Positions 1 through 5,807 are shown, counted from the stretch's first letter. The stretch: DNA of 5,931 nt from an uncultured Lachnospiraceae bacterium (GCA_946413945.1 CAMKMR010000119.1:1-5931), one strand, 5' to 3'. Numbers and translations are program-made. Notes: generated by a model not told the origin, from the letters alone.

Positions 1-7
1 CTTTTTT

Positions 8-38
8 TTACCGTTCGTGAGGTATTATTACCGTTCGT
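8..38 (+). promoter_or_regulatory. Paired LytTR-type regulator site (direct repeat TTACCGTTCGT x2)
   Basis: Two identical 11-bp direct repeats, TTACCGTTCGT, occupy 8-18 and 28-38, giving a 20-bp period (about two helical turns, same DNA face). Similarity continues past the core: GTGAGGT after copy 1 and GTCAAGT after copy 2. Roughly 9-bp direct repeats with an 11-12 bp gap are the known layout for LytTR-domain response regulators (AgrA, ComE, PlnC types), and ACCGTTCGT resembles their ACnGTT-like boxes. The site lies about 130 bp before the ABC operon, just upstream of a possible -35/-10, which suits an activator. The family assignment is inferred from repeat geometry and motif; no LytTR gene is in the window. 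The T-run at 2-9 could instead be the tail of an upstream terminator that abuts the site. Confidence 0.6.
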
Positions 39-48
39 CAAGTTTTGG

Positions 49-79
49 TTGAATTAGAATTAAAAATGATTAATATATT
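49..79 (+). promoter_or_regulatory. Possible activator-dependent promoter of the ABC operon
   Basis: TATATT at 74-79 (or the overlapping TAATAT at 71-76) is a fair -10, with only a weak -35 (TTGAAT at 49-54, or GAATTA at 51-56 with a 17-bp spacer). The direct repeats end about 12 bp upstream of this -35, a position typical of activator binding. The leader to the ATPase ATG would be about 80 nt. A perfect TTGACA at 88-93 is an alternative -35, but the hexamer 17 bp further on (GAATAA, 111-116) is a poor -10. Which promoter is used cannot be settled by eye. Confidence 0.35.
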
Positions 80-166
80 TTATGTTTTTGACAAAATATC
101 TGAGCGAAAAGAATAAGAAGAGTAAAGAGGTGTGATTTTATATCATTATAAAACGGAGAGGAAAAT

Positions 167-1012
167 ATGATTCAGGTAGATAATCTTTCAATGAAATATG
201 AGAAAGCAGATAAATATTCGTTATCAAATGTTACTTTTAAAATTGATGAGGGTGAAATGGTTGGTTTAATAGGTAAGAACGGAGCCGGAAAATCAACACT
301 TTTAAAAAGTATCTGTAAATTTATTAATCCTGTTAATGGCAATATATATATTGATGGAAAGAATATTAAAGAGGAAGAGGGCTGCCTTGATGATGTGGGA
401 ATATTATTAGAACCTGTTTTTTTTCCGTATATGAGCGCTTATGATAATTTGGCGTTTTATTTAAATATACATGGGAAAGAAAAGTATTTAGATGAGATAG
501 ATGACATTCTTGATCTTGTAGGATTAATTAAAAATAAAAATCAGAAGCCTACAGATTTTTCTTTTGGGATGAAACAAAGGCTAGGTTTAGCACAAGCGTT
601 AATTGGTAATCCACAAAAGTTAATACTAGATGAGCCATTTGTGGGACTAGATCCAGTTGGGGTGAAAGATTTGATTGATATTCTTAAAGATCAGGTAAAA
701 AAAAGAAAAATGCAGGTGATAATTTCAAGCCATCAACTATATGAATTAAATGAATTATGTAATCGAGTATTGGTGTTATATAACGGTGAATTAGTATTTG
801 ATGGTGTTCCTGATTTTTTACCGCATTTGATGGTTACTTTAAATAATGATTATAAGAAAAAAATAAGTGGAATAAATTTAACAGATGATAGTAGAACGGT
901 TGAAATCGGAATGGATCATGTCGATATAAATCTTCGCAAAATAATGAAAGATTATATTATTAAATCTATTGATACAAAAAAGAATTCGCTGGAACAGTTT
1001 TTTACTGACTGA
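167..1012 (+). CDS. BcrA-like ABC transporter ATP-binding protein
   Basis: This is the cytoplasmic ATPase of an ABC-2 exporter, probably powering efflux of, or resistance to, a peptide antibiotic or lipid-linked substrate. The 281-residue protein has Walker A GKNGAGKST (36-44), signature SFGMKQ (132-137), Walker B LILDEP with catalytic Glu156 (152-157), D-loop GLDP (160-163) and H-loop His189. The usual Q-loop glutamine is replaced by Glu82 (LLEPVFFPYMSAYDNL), a variation common in bacitracin/lantibiotic BcrA-type subunits. After the ATPase core comes a divergent C-terminal tail of about 65 residues, as in that family. The start at 167 follows GGAGAGG (155-161) by 5 nt. The permease gene begins 15 bases downstream, so the two form an operon. 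Leu codons are mostly TTA and the gene is AT-rich compared with genes after 1979. The substrate cannot be told from sequence. Confidence 0.93.
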   Translation: MIQVDNLSMKYEKADKYSLSNVTFKIDEGEMVGLIGKNGAGKSTLLKSICKFINPVNGNIYIDGKNIKEEEGCLDDVGILLEPVFFPYMSAYDNLAFYLNIHGKEKYLDEIDDILDLVGLIKNKNQKPTDFSFGMKQRLGLAQALIGNPQKLILDEPFVGLDPVGVKDLIDILKDQVKKRKMQVIISSHQLYELNELCNRVLVLYNGELVFDGVPDFLPHLMVTLNNDYKKKISGINLTDDSRTVEIGMDHVDINLRKIMKDYIIKSIDTKKNSLEQFFTD

Positions 1013-1027
1013 TAGCAGGGGGATAAA

Positions 1028-1786
1028 ATGAGAGCTTTAATTAAAAGTGAAATAAAAAAAACATTTAGGAGAATGGATGCAAAAGTGCTGATATTGCTTG
1101 GATTATGGCCGGCTATGTTATGTATGCTTATTTTATTAAAACCAGATGTTTTTAAAATGTCAGGGGTAGCTATAGGCGCTTATGAGTTTGCTAACTATAT
1201 GGTTGTTATTCAAAATGAAATTTTTCTTCCACTGTTAATAAGTGCTATGATAGCCAGCATGTCGTTTTATCAAGAGATACATAAAAAAGTAATTTATTTT
1301 TATAAAGATCTGCCACGAAAAAAAATTCTTATAGCAAAATATTTATCAGTTTATAGTGTTTATTTTGTTTTTTTATTTCTTTATATTGTTGTGTCATTTA
1401 TTGCATATTATTTAGAATTTAGAAGTAACAGCCTGGCTACAGGGACATTTATGGCATATCCAGAAGAGGCTATAAGTGGACTTTATACAGCTATCCAGAT
1501 AATTTTTGGGGCAACCTTATATATTCATGTAGGAATTACATTAGCAATACGTATATCAACGGGATTATCAATATTTGGGATGACCTTATTCTATATGTTT
1601 GCTAAGATTGTGCCTAATTTTAAATTTTTAAAATTTATTTTTCCAATCGGATATAAAGAAGTCATTAGTTTCGGGGCACATTCGCTTTTATATTCAAGCT
1701 TGTTGTCAGTAATAGTTTTTGGAATATACCATATGCTTTTATTTGTAATCAATAAAAAGTATTTTGATAAAATGCAGTTTAACTAA
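1028..1786 (+). CDS. ABC-2 type membrane permease, partner of the upstream ATPase
   Basis: A 252-residue integral membrane protein with about six hydrophobic segments (roughly 19-37, 58-80, 105-128, 152-174, 177-197, 219-241), the topology of ABC-2 exporter permeases. The N-terminal stretch is basic and amphipathic (RALIKSEIKKTFRR), as in BcrB-like permeases. The loop after helix 2 (SFYQEIHKKVIYFYKDLPRKKILIAKY, shown here only as SFYQE...LPRKKILIAK, about 79-104) matches the family pattern of a coupling segment followed by a Lys/Arg-rich return into helix 3. It presumably forms the channel of a complex with two copies of the ATPase. AGGGGG at 1017-1022 precedes the ATG by 5 nt. No clear terminator follows. 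The family call rests on topology and neighbour; the substrate is unknown, with peptide antibiotic resistance the leading guess. Confidence 0.85.
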   Translation: MRALIKSEIKKTFRRMDAKVLILLGLWPAMLCMLILLKPDVFKMSGVAIGAYEFANYMVVIQNEIFLPLLISAMIASMSFYQEIHKKVIYFYKDLPRKKILIAKYLSVYSVYFVFLFLYIVVSFIAYYLEFRSNSLATGTFMAYPEEAISGLYTAIQIIFGATLYIHVGITLAIRISTGLSIFGMTLFYMFAKIVPNFKFLKFIFPIGYKEVISFGAHSLLYSSLLSVIVFGIYHMLLFVINKKYFDKMQFN

Positions 1787-1916
1787 GGACTTAATTAAGG
1801 GAAGAGATGAAGCAACATCCAAACAGATTATGACACAGATATGATAAAAAATATAGTTTAGGTTATGCCATTAACCTTTGATGAAAGAAACCTTTTGCTG
1901 AATAATATGACTTAAG

Positions 1917-1938
1917 GATTGCACGAAACAAAGCAATC
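1917..1938. promoter_or_regulatory. Inverted repeat GATTGC-N10-GCAATC, candidate operator
   Basis: GATTGC at 1917-1922 and its exact complement GCAATC at 1933-1938 form a 22-bp dyad about 40 bp upstream of the MATE start. It overlaps a possible -35 (TTGCAC, 1919-1924), where a repressor would block polymerase. The LacI-family gene in the same operon is the natural candidate ligand. However, LacI-type operators usually have a central CG and no gap, and this dyad does not. It could instead form a small hairpin in a longer transcript. The dyad is directly seen; its role is inferred. Confidence 0.35.
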
Positions 1939-1947
1939 TCTTATGTT
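1919..1947 (+). promoter_or_regulatory. Possible promoter of the MATE-LacI operon
   Basis: TTGCAC (1919-1924) and TATGTT (1942-1947) are spaced by 17 bp and resemble a vegetative promoter, with 3 of 6 and 4 of 6 consensus matches. Transcription would begin near 1954, leaving a short leader containing the strong AGGAGG at 1965-1970. TATTAT at 1954-1959 is a better -10 hexamer but has no -35, and a start after it would cut into the ribosome site. Confidence 0.3.
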
Positions 1948-1978
1948 GTAAGATATTATTCTCCAGGAGGTTTTTTCT

Positions 1979-3298
1979 ATGCAGGAAAGTTTTTATAAGA
2001 AAACGATGAAGATAGCGATTCCTGTGGCTTTGCAGGCGATGTTGCAATCATCTTTTTCAATGATCGATCAGATAATGGTGGGACAGCTGGGCGAAAAATC
2101 TATAGCTGCGGTGGAAGTTGGAAGTAAGCCGGGCTTTGTATTTACGTTTGTAAGTGGTGCTGTTGCTTCTGTAACAGGGATCATGGTATCTCAATATATG
2201 GGGAAAAAAGATGAGGAAAAGATTGATACAAGTATGTCACTTAATATGTGTGTCATGATGGCTATTGCCTTATTTACTGCGGCACTTGGCTTTTTTATTC
2301 CGAGAGGGATTTCAGCGGCATTTATAAATGATAATGCAGTTATAAATGAATCTGGCCACTACCTTAGGATAATTGCTTTAACATATCCTTTGTCCGGAGT
2401 GGCATCCATACTTGCGGTTCATATAAGATGCAGGGACTATGCTAAATATCCTTTATATATAAGTGGTATTGCAGCACTCATCAATACATTATTAAACTGG
2501 CTTTTTATATTTGGAAATCTTGGAATGCCAAGACTTGGCGTGACAGGAGCTGCGCTAGCAAGCCTTATATCCCAGGCATTTAATCTTATTGCCATGATAT
2601 TTATTTATAAAAAAGTGGCGGGATTTAGATTCAGGATAAATCTTAGCGGATTAGAATTCAGACAGTATCTGGTTATGCTGATACCTATAGTTTTAAATGA
2701 ATTATTATGGACCATGGGGCAGAATGTTAATACATATATTTATGGTCATATGGGAACAGAAGAATTGGCGGGTATGTCTCTTACAGGACCGGTGCAGGGG
2801 CTTGTGATAGGAGCTTTATCCGGAATTGCTCAGGCAGCGGGAATACTTATAGGTAAGCGACTTGGAGAAAAGGACTATGAGAAAGCTTATTCTGAGTCTA
2901 TAAGATTATGTATCTATGGATTTATTGGTTCAATTGTATTATCTTTAGTATGTATTGCTTTAAGTAGTGTGTATACAGGAATATTTCATGTAGATAATGA
3001 AGTAAAAAGGCTTGGAACGGCCCTTATGATAGCCTTTGCTTTCCTTGCTCCGGCCAAGGTTCAGAATATGATCCTTGGAGGAGGGATAATAAGAAGTGGT
3101 GGTAGAACAAAGTATATTATGATAATAGATATATTAGGAACATGGCTTATTGGAGTTCCTTTGGGGCTTCTTACGGGACTTAAGCTGAAACTTCCAATCG
3201 TCTGGGTATACTTTATTCTTTCGCAGGAGGAACTAGTCAGATTTATTATTTCAATTTACATGTTCCGGAGCCGAAAATGGATGAATACTATTGAATAG
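1979..3298 (+). CDS. MATE family efflux transporter
   Basis: A cytoplasmic-membrane antiporter that exports organic cations, drugs or metabolites using a Na+ or H+ gradient. The 439 residues match the usual length of about 440-460 and form two homologous six-helix halves. In half 1, IPVALQ (14-19) leads to SMIDQIMVGQLG (27-38) and the loop SQYMGKKDEEK (71-81). In half 2, LIPIVLNELLW (234-244) leads to YGHMGTEELAG (255-265), and the matching GKRLGEKDYEKAY loop follows. This internal duplication is the MATE hallmark. AGGAGG (1965-1970) lies 8 nt before the ATG and fixes the start. The stop is 11 bases from the LacI-type gene, so the two are co-transcribed. Codon use (more CTT Leu, higher GC) resembles the downstream genes rather than the ABC pair. 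No sequence feature identifies the substrate. Confidence 0.93.
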   Translation: MQESFYKKTMKIAIPVALQAMLQSSFSMIDQIMVGQLGEKSIAAVEVGSKPGFVFTFVSGAVASVTGIMVSQYMGKKDEEKIDTSMSLNMCVMMAIALFTAALGFFIPRGISAAFINDNAVINESGHYLRIIALTYPLSGVASILAVHIRCRDYAKYPLYISGIAALINTLLNWLFIFGNLGMPRLGVTGAALASLISQAFNLIAMIFIYKKVAGFRFRINLSGLEFRQYLVMLIPIVLNELLWTMGQNVNTYIYGHMGTEELAGMSLTGPVQGLVIGALSGIAQAAGILIGKRLGEKDYEKAYSESIRLCIYGFIGSIVLSLVCIALSSVYTGIFHVDNEVKRLGTALMIAFAFLAPAKVQNMILGGGIIRSGGRTKYIMIIDILGTWLIGVPLGLLTGLKLKLPIVWVYFILSQEELVRFIISIYMFRSRKWMNTIE

Positions 3299-3309
3299 AC
3301 GGAGTTATT

Positions 3310-4317
3310 ATGTGGGATGAAAATAAGGTAAGGTTAAGTGATATAGCAGAAGAAGTTGGAGTAAGCATAGCAACAGTCTCTAATGTTCTTCATGGTAAGA
3401 CTAAGAAGATAAGCGATGCCACCGTAAAAAAGGTTGAAAAAAAACTGGAAGAGAGAGGCTATATACCTAATATGGCTGCAACTCTTCTTGCAAGAAATAA
3501 TTCAAGGATAATCGGAGTCATGATAAATGACCATGAAAAATATGAAGGACATACATTGGAAGATCCATTTGTCTCTGCTTCTCTTAATTATCTTGCAGAT
3601 GAGATAGCTGCTCATAATTATTTCTTTATGCTAAAAAAGACTAAGGATATAAATGAGATCATCCGCTTTTCATCTATGTGGAATCTGGATGGAATGATAG
3701 TTATAGGTTTTTTTGAAGATGATTTTCAGAATCTCAGAGATCATATAAGGATTCCCTTTGTTGTATATGATGGATATATGACAGAACATGAAAGGATCAG
3801 TAATGTAAAAATCGATGACTTCGATGGGGGAAGACAGGTTGGGGAATATTTAAAGAAGCAAGGTCATAATAAGGTGCTCTGTGTTTCGGATAATTATATT
3901 TTTATGGACTTGGACAGGTATAATGGACTTTGTGAGGGCTTGAATAGCGAGACTGACCGAATGGTGATCCCGATGAAGATTGATGAAAGAGTCGATTTTT
4001 ATGAAAAGAATCTGGATAAGATAATGGAGTATACTGCGGTATTTGCTGTATCTGATTATTACGCTTTGGATCTTATGTCATTTCTTTCAAGGAAGGGGAT
4101 TTATGTTCCGAAAGATATATCAGTAGTTGGATTTGATGGCAGCTTGTCGGCTTTAAGATCGATACCTAAATTAACTACGGTGGATCAGAATAATCCAGTC
4201 AGGGCAAAGATGGCCGTAGATCTTCTTACTAAAATGATAAAAGATGCCAACTATTTTGAGGAAAAGGTAGTTCCGGTTAAGCTTATGGAAGGTGACAGCG
4301 TGATGAAAATTATTTGA
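3310..4317 (+). CDS. LacI/GalR-family transcriptional regulator
   Basis: A DNA-binding repressor with a sugar-type effector domain, 335 residues, full family length. The N-terminal helix-turn-helix spans about 8-28 (LSDIAEEVGVSIATVSNVLHG). Positions corresponding to the LacI recognition residues are Ile20, Ala21 and Asn25 instead of Tyr, Gln and Arg, so the operator should differ from lac. The hinge helix YIPNMAATLLA (51-61) keeps the minor-groove leucine (Leu60, LacI Leu56). The periplasmic-binding-protein-like domain starts at IIGVMIN (67-73) and ends with the conserved VPKDISVVGFDG and PKLTTVDQN motifs. GGAG (3301-3304) lies 5 nt before the ATG. It follows the MATE gene by 11 bases and probably regulates that operon in response to a small ligand, which cannot be identified here. 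The stop TGATAG forms the edge of a downstream repeat series. Confidence 0.92.
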   Translation: MWDENKVRLSDIAEEVGVSIATVSNVLHGKTKKISDATVKKVEKKLEERGYIPNMAATLLARNNSRIIGVMINDHEKYEGHTLEDPFVSASLNYLADEIAAHNYFFMLKKTKDINEIIRFSSMWNLDGMIVIGFFEDDFQNLRDHIRIPFVVYDGYMTEHERISNVKIDDFDGGRQVGEYLKKQGHNKVLCVSDNYIFMDLDRYNGLCEGLNSETDRMVIPMKIDERVDFYEKNLDKIMEYTAVFAVSDYYALDLMSFLSRKGIYVPKDISVVGFDGSLSALRSIPKLTTVDQNNPVRAKMAVDLLTKMIKDANYFEEKVVPVKLMEGDSVMKII

Positions 4318-4442
4318 TAGAGTCGTATAGATGGCGTGAGGTAGGGTGAACATATGCGGGATCGTACTGATAGCGAGGGGGATGAGAGGACAATTGAGGA
4401 ACCGTACTGATAGCGAAGTGAATAAGAGGATAATTGATAGCG
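4315..4442 (+). repeat. Imperfect ~40-bp tandem repeats recycling TGATAG(C/A)G after the LacI-type gene
   Basis: Units 4361-4400 and 4401-4440 align without gaps and match at 31 of 40 positions (31 of the first 37). Both contain CGTACTGATAGCGA and then GAGAGGA/AAGAGGA plus AATTGA. A more diverged copy begins at 4322 (TCGTATAGATGGCG, 14 of 19 matching over the first stretch). The octamer TGATAGCG occurs at 4368, 4408 and 4435, and its relative TGATAGAG at 4315 contains the stop codon of the preceding gene. The period is not a multiple of three and every unit has stops, so it is not coding on this strand. The series lies between the stop codon and the terminator, so it would be part of the mRNA 3' end. 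Origin and role are unknown. Confidence 0.7.
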
Positions 4443-4462
4443 TGGAGCACGTTGCGATATTA

Positions 4463-4497
4463 AAAAAGCTGCCTGGTTAGTCACTAGGCGGCTTTTT
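4463..4497 (+). terminator. Intrinsic terminator of the MATE-LacI operon
   Basis: The left arm 4463-4476 (AAAAAGCTGCCTGG) pairs with 4484-4497 (CTAGGCGGCTTTTT) to give a 14-bp stem with two G-U wobbles and the 7-nt loop TTAGTCA. The T5 run closes the stem and is followed by AATTTTAT. The matching A-run on the left means it could also act on minus-strand transcripts. It isolates the upstream operon from fprA. Confidence 0.88.
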
Positions 4498-4498
4498 A

Positions 4499-4513
4499 AT
4501 TTTATGGTAAAAT
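4499..4513 (+). promoter_or_regulatory. fprA promoter (extended -10) within an inverted repeat
   Basis: TATGGTAAAAT contains an extended -10, TG-G-TAAAAT (TGG 4505-4507, TAAAAT 4508-4513), a common form in Firmicutes. No good -35 lies 17 bp upstream because that stretch is the terminator stem, which an extended -10 can tolerate. The same bases form a perfect dyad, ATTTTA-TGG-TAAAAT (4499-4513), a possible operator position. Transcription would start near 4520, giving a leader of about 88 nt. The promoter call is fair; the operator reading is speculative because AT-rich dyads arise easily by chance. Confidence 0.45.
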
Positions 4514-4583
4514 ATTTATGCTGGATACTGGAACTGATCTAGAAATTAAGAGAAGTTAGGTATTGGCTATTAGTCATTAGGAG

Positions 4584-4594
4584 AAAATAATTTT
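4584..4594. promoter_or_regulatory. AT palindrome AAAATAATTTT in the fprA leader, weak PerR-like match
   Basis: An 11-bp perfect dyad centred on 4589, immediately before the ribosome site of fprA. Extended to 15 bp it matches 9 of 14 defined positions of the PerR-box consensus TTATAATnATTATAA. Clostridial flavodiiron genes are known PerR targets, which makes the position suggestive, but the match is modest in AT-rich DNA. Confidence 0.2.
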
Positions 4595-4607
4595 AGCGGA
4601 GGTTTAA

Positions 4608-5759
4608 ATGTTTATAAAGGAAGATATTATTTATGTAGGCGTAAATGATCATGATATTGATCTTTTTGAGGGAATGTATGATGTTCCTGAAGGAATGTCT
4701 TATAATTCATATATCATAAAGGATGATAAGATTGCAGTCATGGATTCTGTTGATCTTAAGTTTGGTCAGCAGTGGATTGATAATATTAAGAAAGAATTAG
4801 GAGATAGAAAGCCGGATTACTTAGTTGTTCAGCATATGGAACCGGATCATTCTGCTAATATTGATAGATTTGCAAAAGAATTCCCGGAAGCAAAAGTGGT
4901 GTCTAGTATGATGGCATTTACAATGATGAAGAAATTCTTTGCTACAGATTATTCTGATAGAAGAGTTGTAGTTAAAGAAGGAGATACTCTTAATCTCGGA
5001 GAACATGAACTAAAATTTATCGCAGCTCCAATGGTACATTGGCCTGAAGTTATCATGACTTATGAAACAAAGGATAAGATCCTTTTCTCGGCTGATGGAT
5101 TTGGAAAGTTCGGAGCTTTAGATATTGAAGCTGATTGGGCTTGTGAAGCAAGACGTTATTATTTTGGTATTGTAGGTAAGTTTGGAGCGCAGGTACAGGC
5201 ACTTCTTAAAAAGGCTGCAAGCTTAGATATCCAGGTGATTTGTCCTCTTCATGGACCGGTTCTTACTGAAAATCTTTCATATTATCTTGATCTTTACAAT
5301 ACCTGGTCATCTTATGGAGTGGAAAGTGAAGGAACATTTATCGCTTATACTTCTGTATATGGAAATACTAAAAAAGCTGCCCTTCTTCTTAAGGAAAAGT
5401 TAGAAGCCAAGGGATGTCCAAAGGTAGCTATTGCAGATCTTGCCAGAGAAGATATGGCAGAATCGGTGGAAGATGCATTTAGATATGGAAAGATTGTTCT
5501 TGCAACGACAACGTATAATGGTGATATCTTCCCAACTATGAGGGAATTTATTAATGATCTTACTGAGAGAGGATACCAGAAGAGAAAAATTGGTATCATT
5601 GAAAATGGTACCTGGGCTCCGGTTGCAGCTAAATGTATCAAGGCTAGATTTGAAAATAGCAAAGATATCACATTTGCGGATACAACAGTTACTATAAATG
5701 CTGCCTTAGATGATAAAGCGCTTGAAGCATTGGATTGTCTTGCAGATGAGATGAAATAA
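4608..5759 (+). CDS. fprA: Class A flavodiiron protein (FprA-type O2/NO reductase)
   Basis: A cytoplasmic enzyme that reduces O2 to water (or NO to N2O) with electrons usually delivered by rubredoxin, protecting anaerobes. The N-terminal metallo-beta-lactamase-like domain (about 1-240) carries the whole diiron set: His76, Glu78, Asp80, His81 (HMEPDH), His144, Asp163 and His215 (LHGP). The C-terminal flavodoxin domain (about 245-383) has the FMN-phosphate loop TSVYGNT (248-254), then ATTTYNGD (299-306) and ENGTWAP (332-338). There is no rubredoxin extension, so it is class A. At 383 residues it is slightly short; Asp163 to His215 is 52 residues against 61 in Desulfovibrio gigas ROO, a compact form. 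GGAGG (4598-4602) lies 5 nt before the ATG. It is flanked by terminators and so is monocistronic; its redox partner must be encoded elsewhere. Confidence 0.95.
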   Translation: MFIKEDIIYVGVNDHDIDLFEGMYDVPEGMSYNSYIIKDDKIAVMDSVDLKFGQQWIDNIKKELGDRKPDYLVVQHMEPDHSANIDRFAKEFPEAKVVSSMMAFTMMKKFFATDYSDRRVVVKEGDTLNLGEHELKFIAAPMVHWPEVIMTYETKDKILFSADGFGKFGALDIEADWACEARRYYFGIVGKFGAQVQALLKKAASLDIQVICPLHGPVLTENLSYYLDLYNTWSSYGVESEGTFIAYTSVYGNTKKAALLLKEKLEAKGCPKVAIADLAREDMAESVEDAFRYGKIVLATTTYNGDIFPTMREFINDLTERGYQKRKIGIIENGTWAPVAAKCIKARFENSKDITFADTTVTINAALDDKALEALDCLADEMK

Positions 5760-5764
5760 TTAAA

Positions 5765-5807
5765 GAAAGTCTCCCGTATTTTTATGCGGGAGGCTTTCAT
5801 TAGTTTT
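5765..5807 (+). terminator. Intrinsic terminator of fprA
   Basis: GAAAGTCTCCCG (5765-5776) pairs with CGGGAGGCTTTC (5787-5798), one G-U included, and the stem continues through TAT/ATG (5777-5779, 5784-5786) to a TTTT loop, 15 bp in all. It starts 5 nt after the fprA stop. The following U-tract is broken (ATTAGTTTT), so release may be less than complete, but stem strength and position make the call firm. Confidence 0.85.

Larger units (their letters stand above)
1787..1978. other. Intergenic spacer with weak hairpins and possible gene debris
   Basis: This 192-bp gap separates the ABC operon from the MATE operon. It holds a 10-bp palindrome CTTAATTAAG (1790-1799), a 6-bp hairpin AGGTTA/TAACCT (1860-1865 and 1872-1877) with no U-tract, and two tiny frames. 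One is 8 codons (1807-1833) behind a GGGAAGAG-like purine stretch. The other is 16 codons (1865-1915, MPLTFDERNLLLNNMT) without a ribosome site. Neither is supported as a gene. The second reads like protein and could be debris of a lost gene. No convincing terminator for the ABC operon is visible. Confidence 0.4.

Noticed and set aside
8..38. TACCGTTCGT resembles an arm of mutant lox sites
   Set aside because: There is no spacer and no inverted second arm; the copies are direct repeats, so the likeness is coincidental.
88..116. Perfect TTGACA as -35 of a main ABC promoter
   Set aside because: The hexamers 16-18 bp downstream (AGAATA, GAATAA, AATAAG) are poor -10 elements, so it is kept only as an alternative.
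132..170. Twelve-codon GTG leader frame ending in an ATGA overlap with the ABC ATPase start
   Set aside because: The purine stretch AAAGAGG lies only 1 nt before the GTG, too close to serve as a ribosome site, and the peptide has no feature of an attenuation leader.
1790..1799. Palindrome CTTAATTAAG as terminator of the ABC operon
   Set aside because: It is a short, AT-only dyad with no loop or U-tract, so it would not form a stable terminator hairpin.
4361..4440. CRISPR array
   Set aside because: The similarity runs through the whole 40-bp unit rather than alternating conserved repeats with unique spacers, and there are no cas genes.
4171..4484. Minus-strand open frames across the lacI-type gene end and the repeat array (4171-4353 and 4251-4484)
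   Set aside because: They overlap a clear + strand gene or the tandem repeats and terminator, have no ribosome site or recognisable family, and the larger one's composition just mirrors the repeats.
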